This document shows positions 1 through 7,927 of a stretch of 20,532 nt of DNA, in pieces. Position 1 is the first letter of the stretch. The number at the start of each line of letters is the position of its first letter. Source of the DNA: Candidatus Poribacteria bacterium WGA-3G (GTDB taxonomy: Bacteria; Poribacteria; WGA-4E; WGA-3G); the NCBI GenBank assembly GCA_000406005.1, contig ASZN01000084.1:1-20532 (forward strand). Reading direction: 5' to 3'. The translations under genes were made by a program, and so were the position numbers. The notes under the pieces were generated by a model that saw only the letters and a program-made list of their open reading frames with translations, had not been told where the DNA came from and searched no databases.

Positions 1-1847
1 CTTGTCCGAAAGGTTATACACGAGAACTTATAGTAACAGAGGGTACCTTCTATCTCTGCCTTGATATTGGTATTTTCCGATCTGACGATGCTGGCAATTC
101 ATGGACAGCAATGACCGATGGTTTACACCCGTTGATGGAGAATTCTGGAACCCGTTCGTTAGGGATGCATCAAAACACGCTGTTTACTGGCACGAATCGC
201 GGGATATACCGACTTAACGCTGGAACTTGGGAACACCTACAATTGCCCGTGGAGGACATTGTCGCGGTCACTTCTTTTGTTGTATCTGAGGACCATATCT
301 ATGTGGCGGTATCGGTGAATATTCTGGAAGGCGACGGAACGCCTCAAGAGAATTTCATGCCGCTATGGAGAGGCGAAAAGCTGTCGTGGTGGGTATTCAG
401 ATCCGCCGATGGCGGCGATTCTTGGACAGATATAACACCTGTAGAGGCACGGGACCTCATGCGTGTCCTCCCGCAGGTAACACTGCTTACTTCAGAAAAA
501 GTACTATTGGTAATTGGAAGCGATAATGGTATGGTGGTCCGCTCAACCGATGGTGGCGACACTTGGACCTATATCGAGTCTTCGGGTATCACGCCTATGC
601 AGTTCAGTGTAGGCAGCGCCCTAACGTTGAACCAAAGCACGTTTTATACCGGTGGCATCACTGGCATCCATCGCTCAACGGATGGCGGTCAAACATGGCA
701 CCGGTTTAATACAAGGTTTGAAAGTCGTGTAGACGGTTTAGTGAGTTTCATGGCGAGGTCCGCATCAAATAGGTCGCCTGCACTTTACGCGAGGGTAGGT
801 CCAAACCTTGTCAAATCAATTGATGAGGGAGTGTCGTGGGATGCTATCAATGTAGCGTTAGAGACAGATAGACCTTCGTACAAGGAAAATCCGCCGTTGA
901 TCGTTCAAATCGTAGAAACCGACGGTGTGCTTTATGTAAAAGGCATTCGGCGCAATTCCACTGCTATTTTCCGATTGTCTAACGATGGTAATGTCTTGAG
1001 CCTTCCGACTGAGGTGCCGCCTTCTTTTAATTCAGCGAAACTGATGTGCCATGTGTTGGGTGGCAGGCGTTTCAATTTTAAAGACAAACGGCAAATGGGA
1101 CAAGGGGGCATAATTACCCTCTCTTCTGGTGCTGATCCGCTATCAAGCCAGTTAATACAAGAGAACCCTGATTTTGGACCAGAACATTTCTTAAAACAGT
1201 TGATGCGGATAAATGAGGACACCGCATTGGCGTATGAACTGATATGGGAAGGGATGTGGGGGAACTTCGCTGTCAGTGGCGAAACGTTCTATATGGAGTA
1301 CAACTATAAACTCTACCGATGGAAACCGGGTGAAACGGAATGGTTCTACACAGGCGTGGAAGAGACGATTGAACTCTCGCGTGACAACATACGGAGCGGT
1401 TTTAAAATCGCTGCGTCGGGTGAGACTGTCTATGTCGGTAAACGCGATGGACATCTCTGGCAATCCGTTGATGGTGGGGACAGTTGGAACGACATTACGC
1501 CACATCTGCCGCTATCTGTTGCGTATTTCAATCAAATTGTCTTTGCCGACGCAACGGTTCATGTTGCAACCGACAACGGGGTTTTCAATTCAAAAGACGG
1601 CGTTGCTTGGCGTGTGCTTGCTGATAAAACTGGAGAACCTGTTATTATCAAATCATTAGCGACAGCGGGTGGCTCCGTTTATGGTGCCAGCGATGAAGGT
1701 ATCTATCACTTGCAAAGTGGGACAGACACGTGGGAACAGGTTGCACCGGAAATTTCGGAGGATGTGACTTCTCTCGCTGTTAATGAAAACACATTTTACG
1801 TTGGCACAGAACACCGCGGTGTGCTTCGTTTTAAGCGTTCGGAATAA
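1..1847 (+). CDS. BNR/Asp-box beta-propeller protein, 5' partial
   Basis: The reading frame is open from base 3 through the window edge to the TAA at 1845-1847, so the true start lies upstream. Bases 3-110 already encode an Asp-box (FRSDDAGNSW), which argues against the ATG at 111 as the real start. At least six more Asp-box motifs of the S-x-D-x-G-x-x-W type recur, for example RSADGGDSW, RSTDGGDTW, RSTDGGQTW, KSIDEGVSW, QSVDGGDSW. This is the signature of sialidase/sortilin/YCF48-like propellers. No catalytic residues of a sialidase can be assigned, so a binding or scaffolding role is more likely. The signal peptide, if any, is outside the window. The stop is 4 bp before the start of an ABC-2 type permease, so the two are probably co-transcribed. 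Family call is firm; function is unknown. Confidence 0.88.
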   Translation, partial: CPKGYTRELIVTEGTFYLCLDIGIFRSDDAGNSWTAMTDGLHPLMENSGTRSLGMHQNTLFTGTNRGIYRLNAGTWEHLQLPVEDIVAVTSFVVSEDHIYVAVSVNILEGDGTPQENFMPLWRGEKLSWWVFRSADGGDSWTDITPVEARDLMRVLPQVTLLTSEKVLLVIGSDNGMVVRSTDGGDTWTYIESSGITPMQFSVGSALTLNQSTFYTGGITGIHRSTDGGQTWHRFNTRFESRVDGLVSFMARSASNRSPALYARVGPNLVKSIDEGVSWDAINVALETDRPSYKENPPLIVQIVETDGVLYVKGIRRNSTAIFRLSNDGNVLSLPTEVPPSFNSAKLMCHVLGGRRFNFKDKRQMGQGGIITLSSGADPLSSQLIQENPDFGPEHFLKQLMRINEDTALAYELIWEGMWGNFAVSGETFYMEYNYKLYRWKPGETEWFYTGVEETIELSRDNIRSGFKIAASGETVYVGKRDGHLWQSVDGGDSWNDITPHLPLSVAYFNQIVFADATVHVATDNGVFNSKDGVAWRVLADKTGEPVIIKSLATAGGSVYGASDEGIYHLQSGTDTWEQVAPEISEDVTSLAVNENTFYVGTEHRGVLRFKRSE

Positions 1848-1851
1848 ACTG

Positions 1852-3099
1852 ATGACAACACTTTGGTTAATTATCCAGCGAGAATTCGTCTCGAATGTGC
1901 TGACATCCCGATTTATGATCGGTTTTGTTGTTTGCCTGTTTTCGACTGCTGCTGCTGTTTTTGTTCAGGTTGAGGATTACGAAAAACGGTTATCGGCGTA
2001 TCACGTTGCTGTTCGGGAACATCAAGAGGAAACACGAACATGGGACCTCTACAGCCAAATTAATCCGAAGGCACACAGAAAACCGAATCCATTAAGCATC
2101 TTTAACGTCGGAACGGAAAAGTCAGGCGCGGATATGGTAAGCATTGAACTCGCAACACCTATTTGGGAGAAAGAGGCACAAAAACAGGGGTCCGACAACC
2201 CTTTTCTCTCAATTTTCCTTTCTATTGATGTCATTTTCGTCTTCAAAATTGTACTCAGTGCGTTGGCGATCCTGTTCGCTTACAATACGATTTCAGGGGA
2301 ACGGGAGGACGGCACACTGAAACTGGTGTTGTCCAATTCAATTCCAAGAGGCGTGCTTGTGCTCGGGAAATACTTGGGAGGTATATTATCACTATTCCCT
2401 ATTGTAGTGATTAGTTTTACTGTAGGTCTTGTTATCGCCTACGCTTCTCCTGCTACTGATTTTGATGGTGCCGATCTGCTAAGTCTCACTATGGTACTCT
2501 TAATTTCGTTGCTATATGTGTCAATCTGCTATCTCTTAGGGATGCTTTTATCTGTATGGACAAAAGCGGCAGCGACGACACTGATTCTTTCAATGTTTAT
2601 TTGGGGAATACTGACGATCGTTCATTCAAATATAGCGACCTTTGCAGTCGCGAAATTCCCGCCGCATAAACTTCAACCCGAAAAAGAAGCGCGCCAACAG
2701 ATTGAGCAGTTGTGGGAAGATTTCAAGGTGGAACGGGAGGCCCAACTCGGAGAATGGGGATATGAATATCCAACAAGCGCGCTCTCTCACATAGCTGACG
2801 GTCCCGTCACGCTATCAATACGCATGCGATCGCCAGGGGAGCTCGGGTTCCAAGAGTTTTATAGACAAACCTTTATAGACTTCATCAAAACGGAGGATAG
2901 GGACGATCCAGAGAGTTTACATATCTATCCTGTGCGGGAGGGGTTATCTCAAAAGCCTGTGGATCCGAATGCTATACCAAGGTTTGAAGAGCGTATTTCG
3001 TATCAAAGCGTGATTTTTTCGGTGGGGCTGCTAATCCTTTTTAATATCCTGTTCCTTACCGCAGCACAATTGTCCTTTCTGAAATGTGATCTGAAATAA
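1852..3099 (+). CDS. ABC-2 type transporter permease
   Basis: An integral membrane subunit of an ABC exporter, 415 aa from the ATG at 1852. The frame extends upstream to 1783, but that would overlap the preceding gene by 65 bp; 1852 leaves a 4-bp gap. Visible parts: one N-terminal membrane helix (about residues 20-40), a long polar segment (about 40-130), then a block of helices beginning near residue 135. Within it is the ABC-2 hallmark stretch ISGEREDGTLKLVLS followed by IPRGVLVLGKYLGG. A second polar loop follows (about 280-380) and a final helix ends the protein. This architecture, with large loops after the first and before the last helix, matches the gliding-type/DUF3526-like ABC-2 permeases. 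No ATPase gene is present downstream, so the partner is probably upstream of the window. The substrate cannot be told. Confidence 0.85.
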   Translation: MTTLWLIIQREFVSNVLTSRFMIGFVVCLFSTAAAVFVQVEDYEKRLSAYHVAVREHQEETRTWDLYSQINPKAHRKPNPLSIFNVGTEKSGADMVSIELATPIWEKEAQKQGSDNPFLSIFLSIDVIFVFKIVLSALAILFAYNTISGEREDGTLKLVLSNSIPRGVLVLGKYLGGILSLFPIVVISFTVGLVIAYASPATDFDGADLLSLTMVLLISLLYVSICYLLGMLLSVWTKAAATTLILSMFIWGILTIVHSNIATFAVAKFPPHKLQPEKEARQQIEQLWEDFKVEREAQLGEWGYEYPTSALSHIADGPVTLSIRMRSPGELGFQEFYRQTFIDFIKTEDRDDPESLHIYPVREGLSQKPVDPNAIPRFEERISYQSVIFSVGLLILFNILFLTAAQLSFLKCDLK

Positions 3100-3107
3100 A
3101 CTCTTTT

Positions 3108-3136
3108 TTGACTATTTTCGCCAAATCTGTTATCAT
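3108..3136 (+). promoter_or_regulatory. sigma70-type promoter for the first LamG gene
   Basis: TTGACT at 3108-3113 and TATCAT at 3131-3136 are separated by exactly 17 bp. The site lies just after the permease stop and about 110 bp before the LamG start, leaving a leader of roughly 100 nt. Confidence 0.7.
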
Positions 3137-3245
3137 TTTGGTGATTGATGTGGTGATACACAGTTAAGAGTCTTTTCGTTAGTTCCGAAACCACTGTTTA
3201 GCCAAATCGTCTTATTTTTCGCTAATTGCATAAAAGGAGTTTATC

Positions 3246-4052
3246 ATGAAAAGAGTGTTTTTGGTTTTCGCGGTGATGGGTATGCTTATCGGTTTTCTGC
3301 CGTGTAGTCAAGCCAATCCACCGGAAGGATTAGTGCTGCATCTGAGTTTTGATGAAAGTACCATTCAAGGCGATACCGTAAAAGATCAGTCTGAAGAAGG
3401 CAATGATGGAACGATTAACGGTGATGCCAAGATAGTCGCGGGAAAGCACGGCGAAGCGTTGGAACTTGATGGCAAGGATGACTTTGTTGAAATACCACTG
3501 GAAGATTCTATTGCCTTTTCCACGGGCGATTCATTAACAGTCCAGGTCTGGGTAAAAACGGACGATGAGCCGCCACAGAACGATGGGATTGTCGGGAACT
3601 ATCGTCCGGCGACGGATGCGGTTTGGATACTCTCCGTTAGCGGTGACGACCCAGCAGCTCGCGGCAAGATGGGGTTTAGCGTCCGCGATGTAGGACGTGC
3701 AAGTAGTGCGGGGATAAGGTCTCCGGATTTCCTGAACGATGACAAGTGGCATGTCCTCGCGGGTGTCCGAGACCAGAAAGCGAAAAAGATCCGATTCTAT
3801 GTGGACGGTGAGTTGATTGATGAAGTTGATGACAATACAAAGGACATCAACAGCGGGCAGTCGATTTGGGTAGGAGAGCATCTGAACCGGTTTTACAAGG
3901 GGCTGATTGATGAGGTGAAGGTGTGGAACCGTCCGTTGACGGCTGAGGAACTTGAACAGTCGGGACGGCAACCGTCTGCTGTTGATGCTACGGAAAAACT
4001 AACGACGCTATGGGGTGCGCTCAAAACAGCGCACCGTAAGCGTCAATTTTAG
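3246..4052 (+). CDS. secreted LamG-domain (concanavalin-like) protein 1
   Basis: An exported protein of 268 aa. A signal peptide is clear: MKR, a hydrophobic core, and a probable cut after SQA (residue 23). The rest is one jelly-roll LamG/Laminin_G_3 domain. It opens with GLVLHLSFDES and DQSEEGNDGTING, and carries LELDGKDDFVEIP, the YVDGELIDEV strand and the closing GLIDEVKVWNRPLTAEEL. Such domains usually bind glycans or act as adhesion modules; no catalytic residue is evident. The end (about residues 245-262) carries an AVDATEKLTTLWGALK motif that is shared with the two other LamG proteins at 16830 and 19753. Unlike those, this copy lacks the three cysteines in the domain. The start is fixed by AAAGGAG at 3233-3239, 6 nt upstream. 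It is monocistronic and convergent with the WD40 gene. Confidence 0.87.
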   Translation: MKRVFLVFAVMGMLIGFLPCSQANPPEGLVLHLSFDESTIQGDTVKDQSEEGNDGTINGDAKIVAGKHGEALELDGKDDFVEIPLEDSIAFSTGDSLTVQVWVKTDDEPPQNDGIVGNYRPATDAVWILSVSGDDPAARGKMGFSVRDVGRASSAGIRSPDFLNDDKWHVLAGVRDQKAKKIRFYVDGELIDEVDDNTKDINSGQSIWVGEHLNRFYKGLIDEVKVWNRPLTAEELEQSGRQPSAVDATEKLTTLWGALKTAHRKRQF

Positions 4053-4088
4053 AAAAAACGACCGTTGACTCCGTTTGAATGTTGAACT

Positions 4089-5144
4089 TTAAGTTATCGA
4101 AAAGACGCTCACTCCACCCGCCTCGTCACCAACAGCAATATGCTGGTCATTCGGTGACCAAACGAGGCTTGTGACCCCCTCTGCCAGAGCGGCTTTATGA
4201 ACCGCCAGAGAACTGATTCTGCCTCGCAATTGCCAGACGTAGACCAGACCGTCGGTGCCGCCTGATGCCAGCAGTTTTCCGCGATGTTGAAAACGCACAA
4301 CGCTGAGAAAATCCTGATGCCCGGAAAGCGTAATGGGTTTCGTACCTGCCGGGCCGCGACCGGAACAATCCCACACCGTAACTTCCTGACCGCCTCCGGT
4401 AGCCAAGTATCGACTCGTGGCATCCCACGAGAGTTCTCGCACTTTCGTCGGATAGCCCGTCATTTGCAAGTCCTCACCGGTAGACATAATCCAGAAGTGT
4501 ACAGTCGAATCTTGATCTCCGGTGGCGATGTGTTTGCCGTCAGGGCTCCACGCAATCACCAGTGATGAGCCTTGCCATTCCAATCGGCGGACGGCTTCCG
4601 ACTGTTGCGGGTCCCACAGCGTGGCACCGCCGTAGGCAATTGCGGCAAGTTGCTTTACACGCGGTTTCCACTGGAGACCAGAAATCGTGCTCTGATGGTC
4701 GGGATATTCGCGAACAAGCTCACCGACAGCGTTCCAGAGTTTCAACTTACGACCCGCGGCAGAGGCGAGTATCGGTTTTTCGCCGCCACTCCAAGATAGG
4801 TGCTCAACCCATGCTGCGCCGCCGTCAAGCGAATGGGTCGCTTCGCCACTTTTCATATCCCACAACCGAATTTTCCCATCTTGTCCTGCGCTTGCAAGCA
4901 CCTTGCTGTCTGGACGCCATGCGATTGACATTGTGCCGAATTCATGCCCTTCAAAGGCATGGATAACCGCTCGACGATGCCCTTCAAAAATTGTCACCGG
5001 ACCGAGAACCGACGCGGCAGCGATGTATTTCCCATCAGGGGACCACGCCAGATCAATGACGTGGTCGCTGATGGTTGCCGTCCAATTTTCGCGCAGTTGA
5101 GAGGGCTGGAGAATGCGGTTGCTCAGGTTGTTCAAGCGAGACAT
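4089..5144 (-). CDS. WD40-repeat protein
   Basis: A 351-aa protein made almost entirely of WD40 repeats. Eight repeat-like units are seen, closing at about residues 53, 95, 137, 177, 218, 258, 304 and 349. Examples are LAWSPDGKYIAAAS..VTIF, IAWRPDSKVLASAGQDGKIRLWD, IAWSPDGKHIATGDQDSTVHFW and VVRFQHRGKLLASGGTDGLVYVW. No signal peptide or membrane segment is present, so it should be cytoplasmic and act as a protein-binding platform. Its ATG (5142-5144) lies inside the end of the COG0523 GTPase gene, overlapping by 13 bp, so translation is probably coupled; a GAAGGG sits 8 nt upstream. The overlap suggests it works with the GTPase or the metal-uptake system, but this is inference. Six T residues follow the gene on its own strand (4055-4060). 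Confidence 0.88.
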   Translation of the reverse strand: MSRLNNLSNRILQPSQLRENWTATISDHVIDLAWSPDGKYIAAASVLGPVTIFEGHRRAVIHAFEGHEFGTMSIAWRPDSKVLASAGQDGKIRLWDMKSGEATHSLDGGAAWVEHLSWSGGEKPILASAAGRKLKLWNAVGELVREYPDHQSTISGLQWKPRVKQLAAIAYGGATLWDPQQSEAVRRLEWQGSSLVIAWSPDGKHIATGDQDSTVHFWIMSTGEDLQMTGYPTKVRELSWDATSRYLATGGGQEVTVWDCSGRGPAGTKPITLSGHQDFLSVVRFQHRGKLLASGGTDGLVYVWQLRGRISSLAVHKAALAEGVTSLVWSPNDQHIAVGDEAGGVSVFSIT

Positions 5145-6484
5145 GCTTCAAACCCTTCAGTCAATTCGGCCCGGTCGAGGTTGCGCCCGATGAAGATGAG
5201 GCTATTATAGCGCTGTTCACCATCCCACGGGCGGTCTGGGCGACCGTCGAAGAGCATATGAACACCTTGGAAGACGAATCGGTCTGGCTGCCCCTTGATG
5301 CTCAAAATACCTTTCATGCGGAAGATGTCGATACCTTTCGTCCGAAGCAGATCGCTAATCCAATCGTTCAGTCGGTCGGGGTCGAGGTCGCCGGGGGTTG
5401 TGATGCCGACCGATGTGACTTCGTCATCATGTTCGTGGTCTGGCTTAAATTCGCGTTCAACAACTGGCTTGACGAGGGCACCGCTGCCAAAGAGTTGTGC
5501 TTGAAATTCGTCGGGGTGATGCTCGGTAAACAGCGCGTAAGCACCGGGGCGGTCGATCTGCACATCAAAGCGTAATTCATCGGTTGTGAGATTCAACGCA
5601 ATGAGTTGTCCACTCGGTTGAAGGGTGCCACCCGCCGAAAGTTCATGCTCGTTATCGGAGAAAACCATAACGACTGGCTCAACAGCGGCCTCCAAAGCTT
5701 CATCGGTTGACGCATTTACGGGTACCAACGCGACTTTCATCGTCGGGTCAGGACCTTCTTGGAGAACCAGTTCATGCGCGCTTTCCGAAAGGTTATAAAC
5801 ACCAGCCCATTCAAATGGATACTCCGGTTCCATAAACTGTGGGTCAACCTCCATCGCCCGGTCGAGATCGAATCCGCCGACATTGAGAATCTTGTCCATT
5901 TCAACCACGGCGTTTTTCGTTCGATAAATCTTCGCTGCACCGTTCATGCCGCGAATTCTGGCTTCCAGTTGATTTAACTCTTCCTCGGTTACAAGGTCAA
6001 TCTTGTTCAACAAAATGACATCGGCAAAGGCAATCTGTTCACGCGCCTCGTCGCTGTCATCGATGTGCTGCCAGATGTGTTTGGCATCAACCACCGTCGT
6101 GACGGAATCCAGTTGCAGTTTCTCCTGCATTTCGGTGTCCATGAAGAACGTCTGAGCAACTGGCCCGGGGTCCGCAAGCCCTGTGGTTTCGACCATGATG
6201 TAGTCGAACTTATCGCGACGCTTCATCAGATTCCCCAAAATACGGATGAGATCACCGCGTACCGTGCAGCAGATGCAACCGTTGTTCATCTCGAAAATCT
6301 CTTCTTCGGCACCGATGACCAAATCATTATCGACACCGATCTCGCCAAACTCGTTTTCGATGACGGCGATACGTTTGCCATGGTTTTCGGTGAGAATGCG
6401 GTTGAGAAGCGTGGTTTTACCAGACCCCAAAAAGCCCGTTAACACGGTGACGGGGACTTGATTGTTTAGCAGGGTTGTGTTCAT
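5132..6484 (-). CDS. COG0523 (CobW/YjiA/ZigA-type) GTP-binding metallochaperone with inserted domain
   Basis: A G3E-family P-loop GTPase of 450 aa, the class that delivers zinc or other metals to target proteins in the cytoplasm. Visible motifs: Walker A GFLGSGKTT (residues 17-25), the metal-binding GCICC loop (C70, C72, C73), ETTG (99-102), NKID (160-163), and a CobW C-terminal domain (about 355-445). Between the GTPase and C-terminal domains lies an extra segment of about 120-140 residues (about 220-350). It is predicted beta-rich and is followed by an acidic His stretch (HEHDDE, about 350-354). The frame runs 17 codons further upstream, but AAGGAG (6491-6496) is 6 nt before the internal ATG at 6482-6484, which fixes the start chosen here. 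It follows the TroA-like gene by 31 bp and overlaps the WD40 gene. It ends in TGA, showing that TGA terminates normally in this genome. Confidence 0.9.
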   Translation of the reverse strand: MNTTLLNNQVPVTVLTGFLGSGKTTLLNRILTENHGKRIAVIENEFGEIGVDNDLVIGAEEEIFEMNNGCICCTVRGDLIRILGNLMKRRDKFDYIMVETTGLADPGPVAQTFFMDTEMQEKLQLDSVTTVVDAKHIWQHIDDSDEAREQIAFADVILLNKIDLVTEEELNQLEARIRGMNGAAKIYRTKNAVVEMDKILNVGGFDLDRAMEVDPQFMEPEYPFEWAGVYNLSESAHELVLQEGPDPTMKVALVPVNASTDEALEAAVEPVVMVFSDNEHELSAGGTLQPSGQLIALNLTTDELRFDVQIDRPGAYALFTEHHPDEFQAQLFGSGALVKPVVEREFKPDHEHDDEVTSVGITTPGDLDPDRLNDWISDLLRTKGIDIFRMKGILSIKGQPDRFVFQGVHMLFDGRPDRPWDGEQRYNSLIFIGRNLDRAELTEGFEACLA

Positions 6485-6515
6485 CTTTTTCTCCTTGTTT
6501 GAATTTAGCCAGCGG

Positions 6516-7457
6516 TCAAAACTCCGATTCTCCAATCAAAGCATGGACAATCGTATCAATATTATGTCGGATCATCCCGGTGTAGGTGCCTTCGGGGGTT
6601 CCCTCGTTTCCCATAGCGTCTGTGAAGAGCACACCCCCAATCTTCACATCAAATCCTTTTGACTTCACAGCGGCTTTCACGGCTTCGAGACTCCGTGAAG
6701 GGACGGATGACTCTACAAAAATAGCAGGGATACCCCGCTCCGCAATAAACGTTGCCAATTCCTGTACATCAGCGATACCGACTTCTGTCGCGGTGCTAAC
6801 ACCTTGTAATCCGCGTACCTCAAACCCGTACGCCTTTCCGAAGTAGTTAAAACAGTCGTGCGCCGTCACAAGAACGCGTTGCTGAGATGGCACGCGTTCC
6901 ACTTGCGACTTCACGTATTCATCGAGTTCCATGAGTTTCGTGAGGTAGCGTTCGGCGTTGCTTCGGTACAGGACACTGTTATCGGCATCGAATTCACTCA
7001 GGGCATCGCGCACCTTTCCCACTGCTTGCATCCAAAGCTTCACGTCAAACCATAAGTGCGGGTCGTAGAGTCCGTCGTATTCTGGGGGTGTTAGCAGTAG
7101 ACTCCGATCGACAGCGTCTGTTACGGCGACCGTCAGCGTGTCCGCCGACATCTTCGCAAGGATGTCCACCATTTTTGCTTCAAGGTGCAGCCCGTTATAG
7201 AAGATGATGTGTGCTGAACCGAACCTTTGAACATCTTTAGGTGTCGGATTGTAAAAGTGTGGGTCTACGCCAGGTTCCACTATCCCGGTCACCTCAACGC
7301 GCGTACCGCCAACATTTTTAACAATATCAGTAATCATACCGATCGTCGCAACAACGCGAAGTTTATCGTTTGTGGCAGCATCCGGTTGCCTCTTCAGATC
7401 ACAGCCAGACCATATTAGTATACTTATTAGACACACCGAAATGTATATTCTCTGCAT
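6516..7457 (-). CDS. TroA/ZnuA-like zinc/manganese-binding lipoprotein (ABC substrate-binding protein)
   Basis: A periplasmic metal-binding protein of the cluster A-I (TroA, ZnuA, MntC) family, 313 aa. The four expected ligands are visible: H67 (VDPHFYNPT), H134 (YDPHLWFD), H200 (TAHDCFNYF) and D280 (FTDAMG). The third ligand is His, as in TroA, where manganese-type PsaA proteins have Glu. The His-rich loop of many ZnuA proteins is absent. The N-terminus is a lipoprotein signal with the lipobox ending SGC (C19), although a Trp at -3 is unusual. The frame extends 41 codons upstream over the MerC-like gene. The ATG at 7455-7457, only 4 bp after that gene's stop, gives the lipoprotein signal and is chosen. 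GGAAGG lies about 11 nt before it. No permease or ATPase of the transporter is encoded in the window. Confidence 0.9.
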   Translation of the reverse strand: MQRIYISVCLISILIWSGCDLKRQPDAATNDKLRVVATIGMITDIVKNVGGTRVEVTGIVEPGVDPHFYNPTPKDVQRFGSAHIIFYNGLHLEAKMVDILAKMSADTLTVAVTDAVDRSLLLTPPEYDGLYDPHLWFDVKLWMQAVGKVRDALSEFDADNSVLYRSNAERYLTKLMELDEYVKSQVERVPSQQRVLVTAHDCFNYFGKAYGFEVRGLQGVSTATEVGIADVQELATFIAERGIPAIFVESSVPSRSLEAVKAAVKSKGFDVKIGGVLFTDAMGNEGTPEGTYTGMIRHNIDTIVHALIGESEF

Positions 7458-7461
7458 AATG

Positions 7462-7866
7462 TTATACACCTTCCAGCTCGCATGTTGGACAGGTCTTGCA
7501 TAGGTGGCGATTGACAAGGTGTGCCGATGCGAGTAAGATCCCGCCTGTGCTGTAGAAGACCACTTCAAAAATGCCTTCAACGGCTGTCCGAGCGGTGGCG
7601 ATGAATACCAATGCCACTATCAGTATCAACAATGCTCGCCATCTCCGGTGGTGTCGCACGCCCCAGGCTAAACTCCCGATTGCCAGTGCAATTGCGCCAC
7701 TGATAAGGACCAATTCGGCGCGTTCATTCGCGAGGAAGCCCAACCCAATCAAAGGCAACACCGCTACTAAAAGCGGCATCGCGAGGCAATGGATTGCGCA
7801 CGCGACAGAGAGACACGCGCCAGTCGTATCCACCCATTCTTGGTTAAAATGTCTTTTCAATTTCAT
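7462..7866 (-). CDS. MerC-domain membrane protein
   Basis: A 134-aa inner-membrane protein with about four hydrophobic helices. The first carries CAIHCLAMPLL (C23, H26, C27), the Cys pair typical of MerC-type proteins, and the C-terminus ends in CKTCPTC with a nearby NRH. MerC proteins move mercury in mercury-resistance loci, but MerC-domain proteins are also common beside zinc-uptake genes, and this neighbourhood suggests zinc or a general metal role. AAGGAG (7867-7872) directly abuts the ATG with no spacer. A TTG two codons further in (7858-7860) has the 6-nt spacing seen at other genes here, so the true start may be that TTG; the protein would be only two residues shorter. It is followed by the TroA-like gene after 4 bp and preceded by a strong hairpin separating it from the receptor gene. 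Confidence 0.8.
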   Translation of the reverse strand: MKLKRHFNQEWVDTTGACLSVACAIHCLAMPLLVAVLPLIGLGFLANERAELVLISGAIALAIGSLAWGVRHHRRWRALLILIVALVFIATARTAVEGIFEVVFYSTGGILLASAHLVNRHLCKTCPTCELEGV

Positions 7867-7882
7867 CTCCTTAGAAAATCGA

Positions 7883-7920
7883 GGACGTGGGCGATATGAT
7901 AGAAATCATCGCCCACGTCC
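7883..7920 (-). terminator. intercistronic hairpin, possible attenuator or terminator
   Basis: A perfect 13-bp inverted repeat (GGACGTGGGCGAT at 7883-7895 and its complement at 7908-7920) encloses a 12-nt loop. It sits between the TonB-receptor stop (7928) and the MerC-like start (7866). On the transcribed strand the stem is followed after about four bases by only four Ts, so termination would be partial. Reduced downstream expression or mRNA 3'-end protection is equally possible. Confidence 0.6.
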
Positions 7921-7927
7921 TACAGTT

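Noticed and set aside
111..113. ATG as the start of the BNR protein
   Set aside because: The frame is open to the window edge and encodes an Asp-box before this ATG, so the gene begins upstream.
6485..6535. Longer start for the COG0523 GTPase
   Set aside because: A strong AAGGAG lies inside the extension at the right distance from the internal ATG at 6484, and family proteins begin close to the P-loop.
7458..7580. N-terminal extension of the TroA-like protein
   Set aside because: It overlaps the MerC-like gene in another frame and would bury the lipoprotein signal that begins at 7457.
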